From the NCBI GenBank assembly GCA_018296165.2, contig JACKQL020000001.1, positions 186,001 to 250,000 of the forward strand: a stretch of 64,000 nt of DNA. Direction: 5' to 3'. The translations under genes were made by a program, and so were the position numbers. Below, in pieces: positions 20,630 to 32,023 of this stretch. The notes under the pieces are model-generated. The model had not been told where the DNA came from, ran no database searches, and saw only the letters and a list, made by a program, of their open reading frames with translations. Every line of letters begins with the position of its first letter. Positions within the stretch are counted from its first letter, which is position 1. This DNA is from Termitomyces sp. T153 (Eukaryota > Basidiomycota > Agaricomycetes > Agaricales > Lyophyllaceae).

Positions 20630-22405
20630 ATGGCCTCGACGTACACTCGTCTTCCAACTGATGATGAAATCTCTCATTCTCTTCCGAATCCGCCACCCAA
20701 ACAGTCCAGACAATACCGCCAACTTTTGTTTTTTGTGGTTGTCCTGCTTCTTGTTGCATTTGCATACAAATTCGGTCAGTGGTCTACAGGGTGGTCAGCC
20801 ACTGTTGACACAAGTATTAATATTCCGTCTGAAACCACCACTTCTTCTTCAACTATTACCACCATCATTACTCCTACTGCCAACATCGACAATTCCAATA
20901 AATCAAATACCACAGAAACAACTATGCCTGAACAAGGAAAAGTTAGCATTGGCTAGTACGTTGTAGATCTGCTTCATTTAGTTGGACAGTTAGCCTAACG
21001 GTCATTTCCTAGCTTCGTTAACTGGTGAGTACGATGCATGTCTAAGTCCATCTACGCTTAATCTTCAGCTGCAGGGGTATTTATGGCCGCAAGTTCCCTC
21101 CTTCGAAGATTCCAGCTCAAGACCTCACGTATGGGAACTGCTCTTCGTTCGCTATTGATAGATTAACACGCCCCGTCAGCCACATCCTCTACTCCTTCGC
21201 GAATCTCAAAGCCGACTCAGGCGAAGTCTTCCTATCTGACGAATGGGCGGACAAAGATATACACTATCCTGATGACTCCTGGAACGACGTTGGCAACAAC
21301 CTCTATGGCAATCTCAAGGCCATTTACAAGATCAAGAAACAGAATCGCCACCTCAAGGTTCTGCTTAGCATCGGTGGATGGACGTACTCTCCGACATTCC
21401 ACCCTGTTGTAGTCAATCCCGCCCTCCGTGCGAACTTTGTACACTCTGCTGTGCGCATCCTTGAGGATTACGGACTTGATGGGCTTGACGTAGACTATGA
21501 GTACCCAACCAATGATGAACAGGCGAAGGGTTATGTCGCGCTGCTAAGCGAACTCAGGGCTGCGTTGGACAAGCATGCTCATGAGAAAGGCACAGATTAT
21601 AGGTTCCTGCTCACCGTACGATTCCTATTCTTGCTGAATCTACCGTATCCATTGACTTCCATGTGTCGAACAGATCGCAGCGCCCTGCGGACCCGAACAT
21701 TACAAGAAGTTACACATCGCAGAAATGGACAAGTCCCTTGACTTTTGGAATATGATGGCATATGACTTCTGTCAGTTTGCCCTCTCCATTATCAGATGAC
21801 CGACTCACTGACACGTAAATATCGCAACAGCGGGTTCATGGGACCAGGTCGCGAATCATCAGGCGAACGTCTTTGGAGGATCGACAAACGCAGCAGATGC
21901 CATTCACTACTACATCAAGTGCGGCGTACCACGCTCCAAGATCGTAATGGGTATACCCTTGTACGGCCGATCATTCATGCACACACAAGGTCCAGGAACG
22001 CCGTTTAATGGTGTCGGTGGGGGAAGCTGGGAAGCGGGCGTCTATGACTACCGCGCCCTTCCACTTTCAGGCTCGCATTTGATGCGTGACGAGAAGGCAT
22101 TAGCGAGTTGGACGTACAACTATGAGACGAAAGAGATGGTCAGTTTTGACAGTGAGGAGGTGGGGAAATGGAAGGGGCAGTGGATCAAGAAGGAGGGTCT
22201 GGCGGGGAGCATGTTCTGGGAACTTAGTGGAGACAAGGGTCAAGATAGGGAAGGTATGGAGGTGGGTGTCGGGAAGGATGGGCAGCCTGGTAAGAGCTTA
22301 GTGGCTGTGGTTAAACATGCGATGGGCGGGCTACGCTATGATCAACACAATTGGCTCGAGTATGGGGGGAGTAGGTTTGATAATATGAGGAAGGGGATGG
22401 AGTGA
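20630..22405 (+). CDS. GH18 chitinase, type II membrane-anchored
   Basis: Hydrolyses chitin. ATG at 20630 starts a polar cytosolic tail (MASTYTRLPTDDEISHSLPN). Next is one hydrophobic helix (QLLFFVVVLLLVAFAYKFG), then a Ser/Thr-rich stalk of about 55 residues. The GH18 barrel follows: NWGIYGRKFPPSKIPAQDLT, LKVLLSIGGWTYSPTF, and the catalytic DGLDVDYEYP with the essential Glu. Further blocks are MDKSLDFWNMMAYDF and IVMGIPLYGRSF. GSMFWELSGDKG closes the barrel, and the stop is near 22405. There is no cleavable signal, so the enzyme should be tethered with its catalytic domain in the secretory lumen or cell wall. That suits wall remodelling rather than feeding. The core resembles ascomycete endochitinases of the Chi42 class. 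Confidence 0.9.
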
Positions 22406-23542
22406 AGTGATACATGGACTCGATTGCTATCAGTAATGTAAGACCTAGCGACGTCTGCCAACCAATAGGTGTGGATCAATTATATATCATATCGTTATGT
22501 ATCGTTATCTCAAGTGTCTGTAAGAAACGGATCGTAGGATTCTTTATTCTTGGCATGATCTGTGAGTACCATGATGTAAATTCCCCTATAATTACTGATG
22601 ATCAGCCGCAGCTGAGAAGGTGCGAGAGATTGCATAGGAACAAAGCTGTCAAACACTCGCGATGTTCTCAAAGTCTGTCCTCCGTAGAAAGTTTTTTATC
22701 ATGTGAGTCTTGACCGTTATATTGCTTGAGTTTTTGGTTGTGCACACGCGCGGATTTGCTTGAGGTACAGAGAATTGGCGTATTAATGTCATTCGGAGTC
22801 ATGAAACTGGGCAGCTAGCTACGAGGAGAATTCGATCAAATCGTCTGACTTTGGCTAGCATCTTCAGGATCCCTGGACGGCGTATCTAGTCCTCGGAGTG
22901 TTTACATATCCTTGTCGGAAAACCTTGGGAGCCGGATCAGCCGGAATGAGGCGTGATCAGGGTACTTTAGATGGAACCCATTTTCAGGCAAGCGTAGGCG
23001 CATCCAGGCAAGATCTGGCCCGATAAGACGTCCTTATTAAGTTCTTTTATGCCATAATCAGCTCTGAGAATATAAGCACCTGCCTAATCAGTCCTGATCC
23101 AGGAAATCCATCAGTCTGATTTGGCCTGATATGACCTAATTTGGTTTTGAACCTGATTTGGCAAGCCGTATTTTTTCGACAGACTAGCTGTTAAACTTTC
23201 GATATACAAGATGGGTATTTGTGCGATGCCACGAGGTCGAGTGGATGCAACTAAATGAGCGTAGATGGGAGGTTTCTAATGCAACTAAACTACTAGAATT
23301 CTAAGTAAAAACGTGGATCGTACTTGAAATTATGAAGACAAGACGACAGAAAGCGAGTACAACCTTTCCCAATGCGATATGCATCGTCCCCGATATCCAT
23401 ACCCATCTTTGCTCGGGTCGGGCACTTGGCCACGACCTTGAAGATACGCATGCACGGTGGCGAATTCACGAAGGTAATGTTCGAACGACGATTATAGATA
23501 CTTCGAAGGGTGCGGACTCCAGGCACCCTGAATGCTCAGCGC
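22406..23542. other. Convergent intergenic region with short degenerate direct repeats
   Basis: 1.1 kb without a supportable gene. Between about 23090 and 23170 the unit CTGATTTGG recurs with variants (TCTGATTTGGC, CCTAATTTGG, CCTGATTTGGC) beside GATCAGG/CCTGATC words. This may be a decayed repeat. Confidence 0.4.
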
Positions 23543-26134
23543 TCAGCACTGACCTAGGAAACTATTCTTGGGGAAGGGCTGCTTATAATCATCGATCCAT
23601 GTGGTGAGATTTGGGTTTGTGTACGCCTCGATGTATCTAAGACCAATCAACGGCAGTGCTAACAGAGAATATAGATAGAACGTACGTATTGATATAATCC
23701 TGGGTCGGGAAATCTGGAGGGTTGCATCCATAATTAATCGCATCAGAAGGCTGGTATACGCGGATGTAGTCGACTTTCATGTGTGTTGGGAACGTTAAAT
23801 GCTCGAAGTCAACCTTTCCAAAATTTTCGGATATGCCCAGATTGATGATGATGTACTGTTGCCAGACGCATCAGCAAGCAAGAAAGGTGTATAACCCGGG
23901 AGATAGAAAAGAAGATAAAGGGAAGGAAAGTAACATACCATTGGTTCTTGTGGTACTGGACGCGCTGATACTTCCACAGTCGGGTCTGCGTCCATGCCAG
24001 GAGCTCGAAACGTCCAAGCAGCTTTGTTATCAGAAATCCAGGTAATGTACTGAGTAGATGGTGATGAGTTACCGGTACTCCGCACAGGCATAGCAGAAAG
24101 ACCTACCCCTGTGTCAAATCCTACATGGGAAATGTTCGTGTAAGCAACTGTCCTGTAAGATAGCATATGATCATACCAGTTTTATACTACAGCATTTGTT
24201 CAGTGAGAAGAACAGACATCATGAGTAACAATACTGACCTCGAAACCGTAAATCGAGAAACCCTGGCCATTGAGCTCGTAGGAATTCGGGTCAGTCCATG
24301 TTAACGCCGAAGTCGTCATCTGCGTAGCACCGCCTATGTACGTGTTGAATTGTGTCGCCGTATTATCATATATGACCAAGTTGTTTGACGTATTTTTCCA
24401 GAAATAATTCGCGTTGAAGGGCTGATATCTCTTTCAGTCCACGAGCCACTTTGTTGACGAGGCACTTACTGCCCATTGGGATGACTGCGATACTTGGCCA
24501 GCGAGGTCGTCCGCATTCACCTGGAGAACGAGTGAATTAGGGCTGCCATTGAATGGACGGAGTAGAAATTCACCAGGGCCTCAAAAACATCGATCTCAGG
24601 GGCTGCACGCCCGACGTAGGACCCGTCAGTATGCACTGGTCCAGGATGGCTTTCCCCTTTGCATGTACACCGTGATAACCGCTGGCCGGGCAAGAACGAC
24701 AAATGATTATTGTTGTAGGGATCACCCTCAGTAACTGCAGCTGCAGGCAGGCCATTGAAAGTCTGATTCGGCGCTGTACCAACATCGCATGTGTCGTACG
24801 TGTATGGCCACTGTGACGTGTAAACAACTTCATTAAGATGGACGTAATGACGGACATACCATGCCCTCTAGAGAAGCGCCATATCCCGCACGGCCTAGAT
24901 TTCCCATGGTCCAAACGGCAGGCCAAAGTCCGACGACATTGTTGGCCCCAGGAAGTTGAACCCTGGTCTCGATATAACCGCCGGTAAAACAGAATTTATT
25001 CCTGTTTAAAATGAAATGCTTAGCTGGCTTAGCCGCAAGGTTGAAGGGGGACAACATACCATGTAGTGACCATACCTAGGAAGTCGATTTTAATTGTGCG
25101 TTCATATTTTCAAGATACAAATGCTTACCACCCATATAATTGAGATCGTGGTTGGGTGTCGCCGATAATGTAATTACAAGCGACCCATTCTGAGTCGTTA
25201 TAGCTGACGGGTCGTACCACTCTAGGTTATTGGTTTGCTATAAAGATTACGTCAGTGTTCACTTGGTATCATGATTGAATGGCAGGCGCACCCAGTAATG
25301 CAAATCGACTGCCTCCCAATACGGATCGTCCCCAGGATAGAATGTGCGTCCGTCGGTGTTAAATTCGTCGGAAAAAACTAGCTGCAGTTCTGATGATATA
25401 CCCGGCGTCCATGCAGGCATCTTGTAGGCAATGGATGGTGTTTCAAGGTCAATAAGTCCCCAATTACCGGGCAAAGATGGTATCTATATTAATAGCACAG
25501 AATCGATGAGAATAAAGTAGAAGAAGAATAACGTCTGTCGCTTTACCTGGCCAGTGGCATTGATACCTCCGAGGTTGAAACCACCTTGAGTCGTCGGCTG
25601 AGTTTTCGTAAAATGGCTGATCATCGGGTACCCAGCACTGAGAATTATTGATAACATCAGCAAAAGAAATGACAAGATATATATAATAATGACGAACTCA
25701 CAAGAGTGTGATGAGCCCAACACCTAAGATGAACAAGCAACCAAAGTTCGCCACACCGCGGGCTGAGCAGAAGTTCCCGCCGCGCTCGACACTCACAGAG
25801 GAAAAACCTCGTATGGGGTTGTGAAGGTCGTCGTCTGGCTCGACGAGGTTGACTGATAGGTCCGAGCCCCATTGTCGAGGGTCTGGCGAGAGGGAGTACT
25901 GGAGATACACAATAACCGGTCAGCTCGGCAAATGAAAGACTACAAAGAGGGGGGAAAGCCCACGAACAGAAGCGGAGATACCAGATTGTTTAGAGAGCAA
26001 TGTAGGATAAGGAGTTTCGGCGTTTGAAGACTGTTAGCGGTATAATTTGTGAGGGGGTAACAAAGGTAAGAGATAAATTCACGAACAATAGTGCTATTGG
26101 ATTCGCGGTAGCGACGAGCCCACATCCCGGACAT
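23543..26134 (-). CDS. Beta-glucan synthesis-associated protein, KRE6/SKN1 family (GH16-like)
   Basis: Type II membrane protein needed for beta-1,6-glucan assembly in yeast walls. ATG at 26134 gives [16 protein letters not shown]. Splicing then brings in [15 protein letters not shown], and one transmembrane helix follows ([17 protein letters not shown]). The lumenal part has [67 protein letters not shown], the GH16-type active-site motif [18 protein letters not shown], and [20 protein letters not shown] with the stop at 23543. The catalytic Glu residues of EIDVFE are present. The cytosolic tail is much shorter than in yeast Kre6. Ten or more introns. A GTAAGT near 26260 probably opens a 5' UTR intron. 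Confidence 0.92.
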
Positions 26135-26568
26135 CGGGGTTAGATGAAACGAATGGTATAACTAGTAAAGAATGTGAGGTGCGTTGACAGTGGTGGGGGC
26201 AGGACGAGCAAGATGGCAATAGATTTTAGCGATTCAGAAATAGACAGTGATGTGACTTACGGAAAACTGTTACAAGCTCCGAAGTTGTTGTTCTTGGTTG
26301 TAACTGATCTCCTCCAGCGTTCGTCTCGTCAACAATCCAACAAAATCCAATAAGAAGAACTCCAGATTATCTGAAAGAAGGTATGTGCTGTACGACCACC
26401 AGAAGAAATTGGCAAGAGCTGAGAGAACGGGTAAACGAAGGCCAAATTCAATTCAGTGTGTCAACAATAACCGGTGATCACATCAATCACCGATCATTTC
26501 TTTTACCGATACATACCGACAATAACAAATACATAAATACGAAAATAGTACATCCTTCTCATAATAGT
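26135..26568. promoter_or_regulatory. KRE6/SKN1 5' UTR and promoter
   Basis: About 0.43 kb downstream of the GTPase gene on the same strand. A GTAAGT donor near 26260 and a TAG acceptor near 26162 suggest a 5' UTR intron before the start codon at 26134. Confidence 0.4.
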
Positions 26569-29213
26569 CGCGTTATAACACCCAGGCCCTACAAAAAACA
26601 TTATTGCGTTCAGCAGTTGTCCAAGAATCCAGGGAAAAGAAAGTCACATTACCTTAGTCTTGCCCTCGCGGAACAGAAGTTTCATGCCCACTTTGACAAA
26701 CTCGGGATGCGCTATGAATTCAAATGTCACAGTGGCCCGGTCACCGGTACGTAGCACGCCCTGTGGATGGTCCATCTCTACTATTCGCACCGTCTGGCGC
26801 ACAGCCTATAGGCGATATGAGGGTCATCAAATTTTGCACCGGAGAAAGATACGCACACCACAGTGGAGCATCGCCTGTCGTTATATAGATACATAATGAT
26901 GCAGTCGCAGTACATGAGGATTAATAGCAATCATACCTGGTAGTTTTTCTGCAAGGTGGTGTTGTGACTGTATGGCAGATGATACAATCAACGGAAATAA
27001 CATAACAGGAAGATGTACATACTACAATATCAACACTTGACCTTCGAATCGACGGGTAGCTGTGAGAAGGCGCCGGGTGTCACAAGCCATTAATTGTTTG
27101 ATTAAGATACACGTACAGCGTGGAGGCGCCTCTGTTTTGTGAACCAGAACCATTCCCTTGCGCACTGAGGCTCGTAATACACGCTTCAGTGCAAAAGACA
27201 CGCACTGACCAGCCTCGGCCGTCATCACGGTCGCCCTGGACACAGAGTTAACGGAATCTGGTCAGAAAACCTCTTCGAAACACACCGTTTACGTTGCATG
27301 CTTCTAATGATCGTTGGAATGTAATTTCCATTCGAATCCGGTCCTAATAACACTGCGTCTCCGGTCTTGGCCCTTCCAGAGTTAAGGATCCCGTTCACGA
27401 CTGTGCCTACGTATGGTACAGACCACACCTCGGTCACAGAAAACTCGAGGGGTTGGTCAACGGCGAATTTCTCGGCATCGGCCTCGCTCGAGGGAAGGAG
27501 ATTCAGAAAAGTGCGAACCTGAAAGCGTTGAGTTCGAAATGCATAAACGTAGTAGGAAATAAGAGCTGTACATAGTCAAGACCATTGCCAGTAACATTTG
27601 ATATCTGGAAAATCGGGCAAATTCTGACAAGAGAACAAGATGAGCTGTCGTAGAAATGACCATGAAAATCAGGCGCACCGATCAGAACCGAATGACGTGG
27701 CAAGCTCGATTGCAGCCTCGGTGTTCTTCACAAAGACGGGAGTTTTTCTGGCAACCAGGCAATCGGAAACGGACAGAATATGGAAAGTGGACCAATTACC
27801 TGCACCCTGGGCTTTTCAATATTTTGACTACCTGGTTTATCGTTTCTGCCGTCTTGTTAGGTGGCGTCATATCAATCTTCATGTCGATCATTAACGCAAC
27901 CGTGATACAACATTGTTTAGACATACTTTCGTTACGCACACAACAATAGGAACGCTCAGTGCGAGTGCAATTGCCAGATGTTCTTTCGACATCCCGATTA
28001 AGCCAGCGTTCGCACCGACTATTAGAATAACACAAGATGGAGCGCCAGATGTTAAGCCGTATAATGTAGTCTTCAGATATCTCTCATGGCCCGCCAGATC
28101 TGCGCAGAGCGTCAGTACTATTGTAATTCAAACTGCTTGCATTTCAACAAACCAATGAAGGATACAATTTTAGCAGCTTTGATAGATATTTCTTCCCATC
28201 CAAGCTTCTCGTGTCGTACGGCGTCTGGGTCTGCTAGATTTGTTATATTCGGTAATATTGGTGTGCCAGAAGGTTCGAATCCAAGAATCTGGGATAGATC
28301 AGCCTTACATCTATTTAACGGAGAAAAAATGATACCTCCATACCGACGCTGGACGTCCGTCCTGTCTCAATCTCATGTTTGTGACGGAATAGACCAACAC
28401 GGGCGCGCCCACGTCCATCATCGAGTGCTCCTGATGAATGTCGGTGAGAAAAACACAAATGACAGCAAGTGCATACCGCGCGTCAAGACACCTAATGTTG
28501 TTGACTTGCCGCTGTCCACGTTTCCAACAACTGCGCAGCGTACTTCAGGAGTGAGCGAGACGTCGGGTTGAGGTAATCGTAGTAGCATGGACATTCGTGG
28601 ATGTCCAGTGCGCGCCTCAAACAATATACAAGTCTGATATGTTGAGAATCAACCCGCATCCAGAGGGCGAGAATACAACGCACCTTTCCTCCTACCTCTT
28701 CAACTACTTTGGTTACCTGATCCTTGAGGATGTCAAGCTCTTCGACAGTTCTTGGAGTCCCCGTCCACCCGTCGGAGACATCGGTCAAGTTTCCCTCAAA
28801 TAAATGTGTGTGTGATGGCTGAGAACCTGTCCGTAGTACATACTCCCCCTTGTGCTGCGTAAGAAGCCCTGCAACTAGATCGCGCGCTTCGTCGTGGTCC
28901 GCACGCGCGTGCGAGAGGAGTAATGTCTATGGAAGTAAAGATGGCTTAGATGTTTGTCATCGTAGTGGAATGGTACACGCACCAGTATTTTCTCCTCGAC
29001 TTCGTGTAGACCTGAACGTCTGCTAATCTCTGCGGTAGGCTCGGCGCCGTTGATGTGACCGGCGTCCTTGGCCTTTCCCTTTGCTGAAGGAGACAGCGGC
29101 TGCCTGTTCTCCTTCTCCTGCTCGGCAGTAGAGGCTGCGTGCGTGCGTTGTTTAATTAGTTCGCGGTGAGCTATCTCGTCAATCTCGGTCTGAAATGTCC
29201 GGAGAGTCGTCAT
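26569..29213 (-). CDS. GTP-binding protein, GTPBP1/GTPBP2 (CGP-1) family
   Basis: Translational GTPase related to EF-1A/EF-Tu; animal members help resolve stalled ribosomes and affect mRNA turnover. ATG at 29213 gives [20 protein letters not shown], then a Lys/Glu-rich linker. The G domain shows G1 [11 protein letters not shown] (about 28530), the [13 protein letters not shown] switch region, G3 [17 protein letters not shown] and G4 VTKIDM. Domain 2 carries [16 protein letters not shown] and [11 protein letters not shown]. The last block ends [11 protein letters not shown]; one more intron joins it to GLGVITRLL and the stop at 26569-26571, which restores the family C-terminus. The start at 29213 is preferred over an in-frame upstream GTG. 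About ten introns. Confidence 0.88.
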
Positions 29214-29442
29214 ATTTGTGAGGCTCACGATAAGCACTATAGAGGCGAGCTTGATTCAGCCGTGCAACGCTGGAGTCACTCCAGGGATCTAATCAGTCGC
29301 CAATCTAATCGGGCACGTGGTACGATCTGAATTCGAAGAACCATGTTGACTGTATACAAAAACAAGGACATGGCCCGACCTAGCAACTCCTGCGCAATTA
29401 CAAGGCTGACTTCATATATCTATACACCTGTTCAATACAGCC
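29214..29442. promoter_or_regulatory. Divergent promoter between the GTPase and coiled-coil genes
   Basis: 229 bp between start codons. It contains GGGCACGTGGTACG near 29309-29322, an E-box core CACGTG. Use is inferred. Confidence 0.4.
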
Positions 29443-31640
29443 ATGTTCAACAACTCCAATGCGAGCTCGTCGACCCTCCCCAGGCTTCTGAATCCTGGTA
29501 TATTCGATCGCAAACAGAACCAACGCATTCGTCGCCATCCCGACTCTAAAATATCCTTTGCTTCATTCGACCCTCATACTGCTACCTCGGATATGATATT
29601 ACCAGACCTTGAGCAACTCTCGCTCAAAGCTGAGTTGAATCGCTCTACGCGCATCGTGATCGAGACCTTGCCCTCGGGCGTTAGCACCTGGCGTTTTGTG
29701 CCGAAAGCACAAAAAGCGGCAGGCATACCAGATGAAGGAACTTGGCCCAGAGTGGTGGAAACATTTGGGTTAGTGCGCCATACTGCATCTCTGATACTTC
29801 ATGTCATAGGAAATCCTCAGGAGTTTCTTTCTATGTTCTCAGGAACAATGGGACATTTTCAAGCTTGATCCCCTGTACCATTGCTATATAAGAGCTCCGC
29901 CTGGGTGTCCCCTCATCACGAAACGCGTCCAACAGCCGCTTGAAGTTCCTCAACATACTCCGCATAACTATGGTAGACCAGCGCGTCCTTCGCCATCCCA
30001 GCCGCGCAATAGAGCGCGTTTTCAAATAGAGTCGGACTCAGAAGAAGAGCAGGATGAAGTGGAGGGTATGATCATTGACGATGAATATCCAACGCAGAAG
30101 TCGACTCCTCAGGAGAAACACCGGAAGAAAGGGAAAGTCGACCGAAAGACGCGACGCGAAAAGACTGCACGGAGAACGGAACATCTTTCGCGTGAGAATA
30201 ATCCGCCAGGAACATCCAAGGCAGCACGATCTTCAATAGGGGAATTCACACCGAGTCCTTCCAAGTTCACGTTCGATGGCACATGGGATGACCGTTCCAA
30301 GAGCGCCCCAGCACAACCTGCACCTGGCAAACGCAAAGGTACGGGTTTCTGCACGTATAACTTCCTCGCTGATATTTAATCTATAGTCAATTTCTTATTT
30401 GACTCCCTCCAAACGAATGGCGGTCATGATGATGATATGCGCTTTAAAGATGATACACCGCCAAGGGACGCGGCAGCGAACTATACTTCATCCAAGAAAA
30501 AGAAAGCGCGTACCGTTTCTCCGGATGCAATACGAAAAACACTTCGGGCGAAGAGAACTCTGATACGGCAACAGAGGAAAGAACAGAGGAAGAGAGAGTT
30601 TGAAATGCGTAGAATGAACAGGGAGGAGATTCTTTTGCGAGAGGCGCTGATGTCAGACGTGGAAATGCCTGGTGAGTATCCAATCTCTTCAATCAAAGCG
30701 CCTGGCCCATATTTATCCTACGGCCATTCCAAAATTTTAGACGCTGCCTCGATGGAGCCTCCGATGTCACAGGGTACTGTTGAAATGAATAGCCCTAGCC
30801 CAGAGCGCCAAAGCGCGAATGAAACGGAGCCTATTGAGGAAAAGACGCCCGTACCCGAGGACGTCGGATATGAAGGAGTTGCGCATATTGCGAAAATTGA
30901 GGAGTCTAAGAGGAAGATGGCCGAGCTGGAAAAGGATCGGCCGTTGTGGAATGCAGCTGCCACACGGAGAATGGAGCAACAGCGGTTGGATGAGGAGGCT
31001 TTGAAACGCGAAGCCGCTGAAAGACGGGCTAAGAAAGCTCAACGTGAGTGTGAGGAGAGAGCCAGAAGGGAAGAAGAGGAGCGGAAGAAGAAGGAAGAAG
31101 CTGCACAAACCGAGCAACAGAAGGAGATGCAACGCCTCATTGATCGGGAGAATGAGCGGCGACAGAGACTTCAGCGAATGTTCAATTACTGGAGCTCCGC
31201 AGCTTGGAGTGCCCCGTTAGCTTTGGACCGATACCGTGCTCTGTTGTACGAGTTTGGACAAGCGAAGTTCATGCCTGGAATAATTCCATTGAGGACATGT
31301 GACGTACCCTGGCCTGTGTTGCTGCGGGAATATACCTTGGAGTGTGTTACCTTGGAGGAAATTACCAAGTTCTTTGATACCATGCGGGCCATCTTGTCTA
31401 TGGAGGACTACAAGGATCTTCTGAAGAAGAGCAGTCTCAGGTTCCATCCCGATCATTGGAGCACCCGTTTGAACAGTGTCGTGAACGAAGCAGAGAGGAA
31501 AGCTATTGCTGAAGGTATTCCCTTGTCTTTCGTTGATTATCGTTGTACAAAACTGATACATACTTCTTTAAGTCAACACAATGATCATTCAGCATCTCAC
31601 GTCCTTGTTGTCAAATCAGGTCCGGACTTCTAGACCGTAA
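29443..31640 (+). CDS. Coiled-coil protein with C-terminal J-like HPD segment
   Basis: ATG at 29443 (MFNNSNASSSTLPRLLNPGI). An N-terminal conserved-looking block with VETLPSGVSTWRFVPKAQKA is followed by acidic and basic low-complexity parts (SDSEEEQDEVEGM; KHRKKGKVDRKTRREK). A strong charged coiled coil rich in E, R and K runs from about 30880 to 31190. The end has RYRALLYEFGQ, then ITKFFDTMRAILSMEDYKDL and LRFHPDHW, which carries the HPD tripeptide of J-domains as in NFKBIL1-type proteins. An intron at about 31513-31569 (donor GTATTC, acceptor TTTAAG) joins to NTMIIQHLTSLLSNQVRTS and the TAA at 31638-31640. Without that splice the frame ends at 31633 with an unlikely tail. Function unknown. 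Confidence 0.75.
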
Positions 31641-32023
31641 CAGACGATCTACTGACTTTTTGGGAATTGTGGACCATGTTCTCAATGAAAAATAGTGTTT
31701 TCGGAATATCTATAACCGCGATATCATGTCACTATATACTCCTATAATGCTTGTAGATATTAATACAGTCATAGGCGCTCTCGGCGTCTGTTACTTCAGT
31801 AAGTTTACGAAGTGGCCAGTGCGTGGAAGTTGATATGTATGTATGACCAAACAAATATCATTCACCCACAGAGTCAAAGCAAATTCATTCACCCATATTC
31901 GATTTCATTCGGGGCCCTTTCCCTTTATATAAGGAACAATATAGAGGACTGGCGTCAATCCTTCAAGTACTACAAGAAGCAGATCACTAGACTACACAGC
32001 ACCATTCTTCCTTTCTATCCATC
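31641..32023. promoter_or_regulatory. Promoter region of the RING gene, with TATA box
   Basis: 383 bp. TATATAA at 31926-31932 lies about 95 bp upstream of the start codon at 32024. The rest is the 3' flank of the coiled-coil gene. Confidence 0.5.

Noticed and set aside
27640..28571. Plus-strand frames of 80-160 codons
   Set aside because: They lie opposite the GTPBP1-type exons, which carry clear G1, G3 and G4 motifs in the minus frame; these are antisense shadows.
31570..31633. Alternative C-terminus of the coiled-coil protein ending SGPDF
   Set aside because: It requires retaining a sequence with a good intron donor and acceptor; the spliced version is more helix-like.
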